From Branchiostoma lanceolatum (Eukaryota; Chordata; Leptocardii; Amphioxiformes; Branchiostomatidae): a stretch of DNA of 64,000 bases. The DNA lies in the NCBI RefSeq assembly GCF_035083965.1, contig NC_089724.1, positions 16,052,410 through 16,116,409 on the forward strand, in the 5' to 3' direction. Position 1 is the stretch's first letter. The number at the start of each line of letters is the position of its first letter. The translations under genes were made by a program, and so were the position numbers. Positions 22,652-32,076 of this stretch are shown here, in pieces. Below the pieces are notes generated by a model. That model was not told the origin of the DNA, ran no database searches, and saw only the letters and a list, made by a program, of their open reading frames with translations.

Positions 22652-24385
22652 GGTACTAACTACCACTTACCCAGGACTTGATTGCATCTAGTAACTTGAT
22701 ATGATAACGCAAAAGATAAAACTTGAACCTTCAGTTTTAAACGCCAATGCTCAACAAGTGAGCCATCCTACAAACACCGACACTGTCGCAGAGCAAACAT
22801 AGCAGTGAAAGAATCCTAGTCTTAACCTATCCCTCATCATGGCTTATGCTAGCGGAAAGTCATGCCTTCAATTCCTGATGCTGCACAAAACGTTTAATCC
22901 AATAGGTCAGGGTACCTCTAACATGTGATGTAAAAAAAACACCCAGTTGTTCACGTTTACACTACATGACAGTTGATTATCTTTCTCAATACAGCTGGAG
23001 TGGGCAATCGTCATGACAACCAGTAAGTGGCATGCGGAAGACCCTGGTGACAAACCAACCGTTAGGATTAATTATTGTTGTTGTAGAACTGCAGACATTA
23101 ACTTAAGTAAAAGCAACATTGTGCATCTCGTGTAATCAATTTGACTGAACTGGGTTTTCCGACATTTCAAATGGATTCCTGTTGAAGGCGATTAACAAAA
23201 TATAAAAATATACAAAATATAATAAGTGCACAACAATCGTACAAGGTACACCGTATGGCATCTTCTGCTACATAACAACAATTCCGTATGAGACAAGATG
23301 GATAGGAGACTGACACAATTATAACAGACAATATCACAATATTATATTTCTGTCATCATTAGTTAGAAACAAAGGGAAGTAATATAATTCGTGGCAGTTG
23401 CGATGCCATTCTGTGCTGAGCCAAGTACACCAGTCCTTTTCCTGTTAGCAGCATATTTGACATGTCAGCTAATGTTTTATTTACAAGTTCTTGCCCGAGG
23501 GCTAACGTTGATTGCAGCATAAAACAATACATGGAAAGGGTATACTGTACAGATAGTGCGAGTTAACAATGTTGACAAGTGGAACAAATGGCTATTCTAA
23601 GAAATAATACGGAATACAATCTACGCTTTAGACTATGCTATGGCTAATTTATGCAAATAGACTCTGTGAGGAATAATTGTTGTTCTGGGAGTAGTATTTC
23701 TAAATTTTGTTCACATGGATGTGGTGACTAACTTACAACCCAAAGTAACTATCATGTAAACATGCATTCTCTTCGGGGTCTGCAGCGCAGTCGACCAGTA
23801 ATCGTATCCAGGATATACACACTAGTGTCAGTCCTAAAAATTATCTGGAATTCAGACTTGTTTGATATTGACATGTCTTTGACAGACCAAAGTGATTCGT
23901 ATCTGAGCTTTTGAATGTGGATTTGATCATCTCGATTAAGAATATTCTAATTAAAGATTGAAATATAACAGAAACATGGTGTGATGAATATTCATTTCAC
24001 AAGTTATGCAGAGGTCTGCCCTGGTTCCAAGGTACGCTGTAAATTCTCTTCGTTTATCACGAGGATTACAATATGCGATGGCAACCATTCTGCACAGTAA
24101 ACTTTTCCCACCCCTCTAAAGGGATTTTAGTCCAACAGCCACACAGTTTCTATCCCACAGCAAGTTTCTACAACTTCTAGATTTTTAACTTTTAAAAGTA
24201 ACACACATGCATGTACGAATACTTCAAATGTCATAGCTTTTTTTTCATGTAGTGGTACAAAATGACTCTCTGCATGACCATTTACCCAGCCAATAACGCA
24301 GGCACAGTTACTTCAATACCCCCCAGGGACATAGCACGCCGGGTACCGGTAAGGTAAACGTGTTGATCTCTATAAATAAACTCAC
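22652..24385. other. Intergenic, no supported gene
   Basis: A short acceptor-donor pair around 22995-23021 (TACAG...CCAGTAAGT) could be an alternative 3' exon of the coiled-coil gene. Otherwise I see only AT-rich unique sequence. Confidence 0.4.
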
Positions 24386-24495
24386 CTTCCTTCGTCGATG
24401 AATATGTAGCGAAATTCACCATGGTCCACCTTTGTTGTGCCATACTTACAATGGTCGTCATCAAACATTTCAAACCACCAGCAAACTGGACCTTC
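24386..24495 (-). CDS. Candidate internal exon, family unknown
   Basis: On the minus strand an acceptor (CTGTTTGACAG) precedes a 110-nt open segment and a GTGAGT donor follows. One frame reads EGPVCWWFEMFDDDHC and continues YGTTKVDHGEFRYIFIDEG, with aromatic residues, cysteines and an acidic patch that look like a folded extracellular or metal-binding domain. A longer ORF in another frame looks less protein-like. I found no partner exons, so this may be part of a gene I cannot assemble, a decayed exon or chance. Confidence 0.3.
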
Positions 24496-25623
24496 CTGTC
24501 AAACAGAACAATGGGATGGGCAAAGGACCACAATTTCAAGGTTCTCGCAATTTTTGCAAATTTTCTCGCAATTACGATGAATAATAGATGATACGTATCA
24601 ATCAACCATTCCTACATTCTAGTCACTACACCCGAAACCAACTATCTGTCTGTTGGACTGCCAAGGCCTAAGAAATAAATATTGTGTTTCCGGTTCCCTG
24701 ACCGGCCGAGCAAAAACATCCCAACTTTAGTCTCTTTGGGGTCGACCGCTGACAATGGATATAAAAGTTTCGATCTGAGAGATGAAAACATTGGGGAATC
24801 GCATCGCAACACTCATTCCTGTTGCAGAACCACAAGTATCACAGTGCGGTACAAGTATCAATGTTCAAGTCCGACAGGGGCCCATGAGCTTGCAGTTCAG
24901 ATGGGCCGAAAGGAGACGATTCAACAAGGTTTTCAGTACAACATTCCAGTTATCTTCGCCAAGAAAGATTATGTTTTTGATTGGTGTATTTGTATGCTTG
25001 TCCGCCTGTCTGTGTGTTTGTGAACACCATAACTCGAGAAGTCGTGGATAGATCTTTAGGATATGTGGTATGTTGATAGGTGTTGGCAAAATGAACAAAT
25101 AACTCTTGTTTTGGACATGCTATGATCATTTAAATGGTATATAGCTCTTGGACTCGTGAAGAATTTGGCCATCCTAGCAGCTCTTTGGAAGTGCAGGGAC
25201 CGATTTTGTTTGAGACTTTCAGACAAATTCAAAATCAGGTCTGAAATTATGATCCAAATTCAAAGACGAAACCAAGTTGTGCTCGCACGCAGCCCACTGG
25301 AAATGCTGGAATATCACGACAGTGCGCATGTCTAAAGTTTCAACTTTCCCAATATGGCGGATCCGTAACATGGTAAACTCAGTCTACTGGGATTTCTGTT
25401 TTTATTACTCATCTAAATGTTTATATGTGACTCGCGGCTGCATCGAACTCCCCTGGCTTGGCTGAAGTCTTTGATACGTGGCGTGAGAGTCTACAGCTAA
25501 TTTTAGCGCGTCACGAGGCCAGGGCGCTGAGGGTGCTGATGCTAGTTGGCTCCAATCCAATCCAGCGTTGGGGAGGGCAGCCAGCACGATTACACCCGAT
25601 GGTCAGGGTGACGCTATAACAGA
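24496..25623. other. Intergenic sequence upstream of the nucleotidyltransferase-TPR gene
   Basis: This stretch contains one copy of a dispersed repeat (24955-25110). The 500 bp before the start codon lack a clear TATA box. No separate gene is supported. Confidence 0.4.
24955..25110 (+). repeat. Dispersed repeat of the TGTGTTTGTGAACAC family
   Basis: Shares the core GTCTGTGTGTTTGTGAACAC followed by ATAACTCGAGAAG and a GGTATGTTGATAGGTGTTGG-like block with copies near 35155 and 49215 (plus), and with reverse-oriented copies near 46960-47040 and 47730-47790. It is probably a non-coding retroposon family. Confidence 0.75.
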
Positions 25624-28600
25624 ATGTTAAACGCTGCAATATTTTCGGCTGCAGACGAGGAACTATCGAAAGGAAAGTATGGTGAAGCCGAGGACAGCTA
25701 TGCCAAGCTTCTGCGGGGTGCCGTACAGGATAAGAACCTCTCGCTCCAGGCCGAGTGCTTGCAGAGTTTGGGAGACGTCTATCTGGAAAAGGCACAGGAC
25801 AAACAGTTTCCCATTCGCGAGCGGGTCATTGACCTCACAAAGGCAGCTGCCTTGTACAACGCCGCCATGGCCATGATTCGCGAAACAGACGAGACAAGCC
25901 GCCTACAAGTTCTGATTCACAGAACAAAACTTGTGGAAAAGGTCTGCTTGAAATGTGTAGGTTCAAAGGCACCGCCATCATCGGAGCAACTGGAGCAGGA
26001 CCACAAGTTGCAGTTAAGAATGATACGGGAAACTGCTCTTCAGCGCCTTATGGAATGTGAACGGGAGTGCTGCAGCTTTGATGAAAATCCAATGGAAAAT
26101 ACAGAAGTGGTGACAGAAGAGTACAAGTGGGCTTTAAAGGTGCATCACCTTTACCATGAAGTTGCTGACAACATTAAAGGTTTCATACGTGGTCTTGTGG
26201 ACGAGTGTATAGAGGTCATGGGACAGCCGCCTTGTGAATATGCCCTGATTGGGCTGGGCTCTCTAGCACGAGAGGAAACAACACCTTTCTCTGATTTCGA
26301 ATTTGCCATTCTTATTGAGGAAGGGAAGGATACCGAACGGGTAAAAGAATACTTCCGTAACCTGACCAACCTGCTACATATCAAGGTCATCAACCTTGGC
26401 GAGACCATCCTCCCAGCCATGTCCATCAGGAGTTTGAATGACCACGCGTCCGGAGACATCTCACGTGACTGGTACTACGACTCGGTGACTCCCAGAGGGT
26501 TTGCTTTTGACGGTGCCATGCCGTGGGCCAGCAAGACACCATTGGGACGGGCGGCCACGAAGGACAAACCGGCACAAGAGCTGATCCTCACACCGTCACA
26601 GATGGCAGCAATACAGGAGGAACACCGCGCCGTTAAAGAAGGCTACCACCTGGCGGATGTACTTGCTAAGGTGACCCACGTTGCAGGGAGTCTTGGCTTG
26701 GTGGAGGCATATCAGAAGATGGTGAGGGATACCATACACTCATCACTCTATGATGAGAACCTGCACTTGTCAACTGTAGAGGAAGGTACCTCATCAACCA
26801 CCAGTAAAGACGCAGAAGGAGAACCGAGAAGGCATTGGAAAGCGCTGATGTCTGGTCTTAACCTGAAAACACAGGAAGGAATCTACTTGGGACTTCTTAA
26901 AGTTGGCCACTCCTATGAAGTGAAGAGAGAGATCTATCGTTTTCCCACCGCCATCATTAGCACCTTGGGGATTTGTTGCGGCGTGTTTGAAAATTCCTCT
27001 TGGGATATCGTGGAAAGGCTGAGACATAACAGCGTCATTACCGAATCTGCGGCTCACAACATGAAGATAGCTGTGTGCATCGCTCTGGCACTGCGCTTGC
27101 GCAGATACATGGCGTCGGGAGCACAGAGGGACGCCATGACAGTGACTCCCGGCTTTTCACTGCGGGATGATATCGAGTTAGACACTAGTGATGCATTATC
27201 AACATTTAACCTCCAAAACACTAACGCGCTCTCACGGTTCTACCACACGGCTTTACCCTTGCAGATGGCGCTAAGCAAAGTCCCGCAATCACGCGACTCC
27301 AGTGTCATGAAGTCAAACCTTATTGAGCTTTTGGCAGACCAGAGTCTTTTCGATGACTCGAACCTCACAAGAGGGCAGATTCATCTCCGCTTCGGCCTGT
27401 ACGAAAAGGCCGAGGCAGCCCTTCGTAAGGCCGTTGAGGACGACGCCGCCGATGACATAGCCGTACACAGTTACGTTCTTTCCCTGCGATACCTGGATAA
27501 ACACGAGGAGGCGCTCGCTATACTTTTAGGTCGCGAGGCCCCTACCGTGGAGTCAGCTTTATCACGAGTACTCCTATCTTTGACGCTAAGTCACTCCTTT
27601 CTGTTCACAGGACAAGAGAAAGAAGCTCATCAGTGCTTAGAACAGCACCTTGACGACCTTCCTGAGTCACCGGAATATGTTGCCACACTGCTGAACACTG
27701 CAGTACTTGCAAACAGACGAGGAGATTACTCCAAGGCTATAGACTACTGCCTGCAGGCCAGAAGCACTCTTGTAGCCCTTCGGGAAGGTCCCACCGAACT
27801 GTCTCTCACGGTTGAGAACAATCTTGGAACGTCATTTACCAACGCCGGTAAGTTTGCAGAGGCCCTGGACTGTTTTCAGAAAGCGTGGGCAATTCTACGC
27901 AGATTGTACGGCCCTAACGTTGCTCACCCTAAGTACTTACCGATTCTTGAGAACATGAGTTCTGTGTATACCCGAATGGGACATCATCCTAAGGCGGTAG
28001 CTCTTGCAGAGGAAGGCCTCAGAATGGCCAAAGCGTTGAATGGAGATGATGATCATCATCCTACGGTATCGCACTGGATTGGGGTCCTCGCCTTCACTCT
28101 GTGGAAGGGCGAACACATCAAACGAGCTGCAAGCCTTGCAAGGAAGGACTTGGAAATTTCCAAAGCTATCTATGGTCCGGTTCCACACTCACGAATCGTC
28201 CAGGCGACAGTGGTTTTGGCGTCTAGCTTAGGAGAACTTGGAGACACGGGAGTCAGCGAGAAACTTTTGAAAGAGGCCATTGAAATGGCGGAACAGTTAA
28301 AGGGAGAAAGTCCTCAGCTCCTGTCGGACTGTTTCTTTCACATGGGCGTTGTCTGTAACATGAAGAACGACGGCAAACGAGCTATTGAGTGCTTTGAAAA
28401 GGCTTTGGAAATTGCGAGGTCTTACAGGAAGGACACATACGATATCGCCTCCATTCTGAGCTCCCTTAGATATACGTATTTCTTACAAGAAGAGCCAACG
28501 ACGGCGCTGACGTATCTTGAAGAGGCTCTTGAGGTCATGAGAGACCAATCACCCACAGCGCTGACTGGCACCACGATTGCTACAATCGGAAACGCTTTCC

Positions 28601-28932
28601 ATATGTTAGGCAACCTGAGCGAGGCTATCGCCCATTACGAGAAGGCAAGGAGCCTGTTCAAGACTATCTATGGCCCGAGACCCAGTTTAGACTTCGCCAA
28701 ACTACTGATCAGCTTGGCCGGGACGCTACTGAAACAGGGGAACTCTGTGGACGCGATACACCGTGGAGCGGAGGGCATCAAGATGATGCGGGACATTCAT
28801 GGGGAGGATTCGCGCCACCCCAACATCGTGCTGGGGCTGTACGTCGTTGCTACTGCACTGTTTAATGTGGGAATGCCAGAAGAGGCCGTGAAATACGGAG
28901 AGGAGGCTATGAAACTATCATCACAGCAGTAG
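25624..28932 (+). CDS. Intronless nucleotidyltransferase-like (DUF294/GlnD N-terminal type) and TPR protein
   Basis: One uninterrupted 1102-residue ORF. Residues about 1-130 include a TPR-like helical start (LSLQAECLQSLGDVY). Residues about 165-330 contain a Pol-beta-type nucleotidyltransferase signature: G212-S213 followed by TPFSDFEF, where D224 and E226 are candidate metal ligands. This matches the DUF294/GlnD-like pattern GSxxRxExTPxSDxE. Residues about 580-1095 are tandem TPRs of the kinesin-light-chain style (NNLGTSFTNAGKFAEALDCF, HMGVVCNMKNDGKRAIECFE). No signal peptide or membrane segment is seen, so it is probably cytosolic. The family role is unknown to me; nucleotide transfer to a protein or small molecule with TPR-mediated partner binding is inference. 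The single exon suggests retroposition or lineage expansion. The first ATG is in frame with all of the homology-like sequence. The acetyltransferase gene that follows is convergent. Confidence 0.9.
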   Translation: MLNAAIFSAADEELSKGKYGEAEDSYAKLLRGAVQDKNLSLQAECLQSLGDVYLEKAQDKQFPIRERVIDLTKAAALYNAAMAMIRETDETSRLQVLIHRTKLVEKVCLKCVGSKAPPSSEQLEQDHKLQLRMIRETALQRLMECERECCSFDENPMENTEVVTEEYKWALKVHHLYHEVADNIKGFIRGLVDECIEVMGQPPCEYALIGLGSLAREETTPFSDFEFAILIEEGKDTERVKEYFRNLTNLLHIKVINLGETILPAMSIRSLNDHASGDISRDWYYDSVTPRGFAFDGAMPWASKTPLGRAATKDKPAQELILTPSQMAAIQEEHRAVKEGYHLADVLAKVTHVAGSLGLVEAYQKMVRDTIHSSLYDENLHLSTVEEGTSSTTSKDAEGEPRRHWKALMSGLNLKTQEGIYLGLLKVGHSYEVKREIYRFPTAIISTLGICCGVFENSSWDIVERLRHNSVITESAAHNMKIAVCIALALRLRRYMASGAQRDAMTVTPGFSLRDDIELDTSDALSTFNLQNTNALSRFYHTALPLQMALSKVPQSRDSSVMKSNLIELLADQSLFDDSNLTRGQIHLRFGLYEKAEAALRKAVEDDAADDIAVHSYVLSLRYLDKHEEALAILLGREAPTVESALSRVLLSLTLSHSFLFTGQEKEAHQCLEQHLDDLPESPEYVATLLNTAVLANRRGDYSKAIDYCLQARSTLVALREGPTELSLTVENNLGTSFTNAGKFAEALDCFQKAWAILRRLYGPNVAHPKYLPILENMSSVYTRMGHHPKAVALAEEGLRMAKALNGDDDHHPTVSHWIGVLAFTLWKGEHIKRAASLARKDLEISKAIYGPVPHSRIVQATVVLASSLGELGDTGVSEKLLKEAIEMAEQLKGESPQLLSDCFFHMGVVCNMKNDGKRAIECFEKALEIARSYRKDTYDIASILSSLRYTYFLQEEPTTALTYLEEALEVMRDQSPTALTGTTIATIGNAFHMLGNLSEAIAHYEKARSLFKTIYGPRPSLDFAKLLISLAGTLLKQGNSVDAIHRGAEGIKMMRDIHGEDSRHPNIVLGLYVVATALFNVGMPEEAVKYGEEAMKLSSQQ

Positions 28933-29476
28933 TATTTATCTCATCAGTTGTGATTTCTTTTCAGATAGTTTCATACCACGTCTGCATTATTGGTCCATTA
29001 ATGTAAAATCAGAATACCACTGTATCTCTTTTCTGCTGTTAAGATAATTTCATGTAATGTAATCAGCTATCAACCAGCTATCAACCTAACATGAGTTTCC
29101 CACAAGTAGAAACTCTGTATTACTGTGCTGTGATTTTAGACGGTATCACTTGTAACGGGTTTATCAGTAGTGCACGTATCTGAAATACTAATATCGATAC
29201 TAAGGCACGGTATTCTAGACGCAAACGGAATCGTCGTAAGCAGTTTGACATCAAAGGTCTCGAAGAAAGAGTAACTTACCTCGCAATTTCTTAAGCCCGA
29301 ATTCTGAATCAATCAGTAATTCATTGCAGTGAAAGTCTTAAATTCATCAAAATATAACGTAGTGCCACATAAACTACGATAAAGTATACTTCAGGACAAG
29401 GTTTTGAGTCATTTCTTTCGGAAATTTTGGCCGGACGTAATTGCAGCATTGAAGTATAACGTGGGGAAGTCATTCT
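28933..29476. other. Spacer between convergent genes
   Basis: About 540 bp between the stop codons of the plus-strand TPR gene and the minus-strand acetyltransferase gene. No canonical AATAAA is obvious on either strand. Nothing else was recognised. Confidence 0.5.
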
Positions 29477-30900
29477 TTAGATACTGGATCGTCTGACTTT
29501 TTGGTCGTACAACAAGTCAATTCTGGGCATCAGCTGCTTCTCATCGACCATCCTGATCCCGAATTCCCGCCAAATGACGTCAGCCATCTCCTCAGACGTG
29601 TCGATGTCAGTCACGGTTTTTCTGGCCACGCCCTCTTTATAAACCAACGTGCAGAAACGTTTCCCGAGGAGGAACTTTCTCCCCCTTGTCGTGTGTCTCA
29701 TAACCAAAGGGTCCTTCTTAGGTGAGAATAGCTTCTCTCCTTTTGGCGACTTGAAATTCTGGTAAAAGACATTCGTTAAATGCTTAAAGTCCTCCAAAAC
29801 GATGGGGATGAGAGAGAACCTGTACACGGTCGTCCATGGAGGGTTCGGATCAGGAGCGATGTCACACTCCTCGAAAAGCGGACCTTCGAATCTTGTGAAG
29901 AACATTTTCTGGAACGACCATGTCATTTCGTCGTGGCGGCGCAGGCGGTGTCGGCTGCCGACCGCGTCCGTCTGGACCTTGTGGGGAACGATGACCATCG
30001 GCTCTTTGGAAAACGTCGGGCAGGAAATATCGGTCAGAAAGCGCTTCCGGCCGAGACCCACCAGAACTGCGATGTGAGAACCCTGTATGTAAAGCAAAAC
30101 ATGCATATGAGACCAGGCATACGTTTAACGGTATATTTTATTACGCAACAGACTACCGAAACGTAGATCATAACATGAGTACATGTTTCTACAGTCTTCA
30201 TGAAATCGTCTATTTCGAAAGTACATAGTGACGCTTTGAACTTTTACCAGAATGGAACGATGCCGTGAATGCCCATAGGAATATTCTATGAGTGAGTGAG
30301 TGAGTGTGTGGGTTAGTCAGTATGTCAGTCAGTCAGTGAAACAAAAAATGTAGGATTTCCCTCTTGCCATTTTTGTAAGAGAAGACATACATGAATGAAT
30401 ACCTCTGGCAGGAAGCTGCTTGATTGGTGGTTGTAGAGTTCGCAGGCCACTAGTGTAGCCTGGAACCCCAGCTGCTGCAGGAGCCAACAGTACGCACCGT
30501 TCAGCTCCGGACTGGCCCCACCACGCCCGCCTGGAACACACAGATACATGTAGGTGATGAAGATATCATTTTCTTCTGTAAGACAGATACACACATTACA
30601 AATCGCATTCACACAATAAAAAGTGCATATTCTTTATCTGATAATTATGACAGCAAAATAGGCCAATGCTTTCTCTTCCATGAAGACATTTCATATGGTT
30701 AACACACATGACAAACGTAGCCTACCTAAAACGATTCTTCTACAGACCGCCAGGGGGCAGTGTAGCACCTTTTCTCCGCACATGAAGCCCAAGTTTTCGA
30801 GCGGAATCGTTCGCGCATGTGCAGCCTGGAGGGCCTTGAGGGTGTCTGTTGTGACGTCTCGTAGTCCTCCGTAACCTATGGTCTTCAGATAGGCCTCCAT
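29477..30900 (-). CDS. Arylamine N-acetyltransferase-like protein with Ser at the catalytic Cys position
   Basis: There are three exons on the minus strand: 30900-30726, 30530-30403 and 30082-29477, with a phase 1 intron and then a phase 0 intron. They give 302 residues, close to the usual 290 or so of NATs, which transfer acetyl from acetyl-CoA to arylamines. The start MEAYLKTIGYGG at 30900 matches the family's N-terminus; an upstream in-frame ATG (30957) is separated by an acceptor-like TTTGTACAG. Family features are IPLENLGFMCGE, then GRGGASPELNG, then SHIAVLV and FLTDIS. The catalytic triad maps to residues 65, 104 and 119, each exactly three less than vertebrate Cys68, His107 and Asp122. 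His104 and Asp119 are present but residue 65 is Ser (AGT, one base from TGT). The protein may be a pseudoenzyme or use another chemistry, or the base may be wrong. The C-terminal part is in one long exon and ends KVRRSSI. Confidence 0.85.
30290..30340. repeat. GAGT / GTCA short tandem repeats
   Basis: Runs of GAGT followed by GTCA units in intron 2 of the acetyltransferase gene. Confidence 0.85.
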
Positions 30901-31535
30901 TCCTCCTGGACAATATGGATCCTGTACAAACGAGAAATCGGAGACCTCACACCTCATTTAGCGCTTTTGTCAATTTCTTGTTTCATCTTGTCCTATAGAT
31001 TATGCAAATAAGGTTGCAATAAGCATAATCTATTCATTTCAGACTTTGAGATGTTCTTCTCTGCCTAAATTACATATGTTGTGCGCGTGGAAGTCCTTTC
31101 ATTTTACAATCCTATTGTAGAATTTCATCATTAATTGTGCAAAGGACTTCAACATTTACATGATATATGCATAACGATCTGCACCTTTAAATAACTTCAT
31201 TACGCAATCCCATCATTTAGTAATAAGGAATTATGATCTTGTCTATGTAAATCAGACCCAAGGCCACCAGCACATGTATGCATGTATGTAATAAAGTATG
31301 TGGACAGCAGAACTCGACTGTGGATTGATCCTCGTGACATTTGATATGGAAGTAGTGGTCGGGACCAACACCCATCCATATTCCAAAGACCATACCGATC
31401 CATCTATAATACGACATCAGCTATCCCCAAACAAACAAATAAACGCACTCAACAATAAATACACCACAAACGGATGTTCAGCCCTCGTGAAAGCCGGATC
31501 CCAAAATATCATTAAGTATGCATGATCCATTGTCG
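30901..31535. other. Intergenic, upstream of the acetyltransferase and left of the tandem duplication
   Basis: Contains one ATTATGCAAAT repeat fragment near 31000-31030 and AT-rich unique sequence. The exons expected upstream of the orphan sulfotransferase exon (31615) are not here. Confidence 0.5.
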
Positions 31536-31614
31536 TTCTCGCTGTAACACGATTGGTTGGCAACACCTGATTGTAACCTTGAAATAGGAATTAATGTTTT
31601 CGTCTCTATTGTAG

Positions 31615-31881
31615 GTTGAATATGACTTCATCGCTCATACCGACACCCTGGTAGAGGACCTTCGTCTGTTCTTCCACAAGATTGGTGTTGTAGGGAAGGA
31701 CGGCATTCTCCCGAGACAACACCCCACGCGGGCTAAAACGGGCTTCGGCAACACCTTCCGAGAGGTCCCGACGGAGGACATACGTCGCATCGGTGAAATC
31801 TACAAACCGGATTTCGACATGTTTGGACGTTCTTTTGACGAAGACTCTGTGCTGATTGAGCACGGACGGAGAGACGTGTAG
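31615..31881 (+). pseudogene. Orphan last exon of a sulfotransferase
   Basis: An 89-codon terminal exon (acceptor TCTATTGTAG, starts [16 protein letters not shown], ends GRRDV stop) identical to exon 7 of the next gene (37354-37620). No exons 1-6 precede it: the shared sequence starts only 79 bp upstream, in the intron. It is therefore a fragment left by the duplication, unless a distant upstream gene splices into it. Confidence 0.8.
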
Positions 31882-32076
31882 TTGGCGTGGACTCTAGGAT
31901 CACCCTCGCACAACTTGCACATAAGTAGGGATCGTCGGCCGCACACCACCTTTAGTCGTAGAGTCCCGACAGTTGGGGATATATCGTATGAAATTCAGCT
32001 GTCTTGTGTAGATTGTCGTAACGCTTATCGACGGTCGGGTCAGTCTTAGCCTCGCTGGAAGTCCTACGCGGGACCG

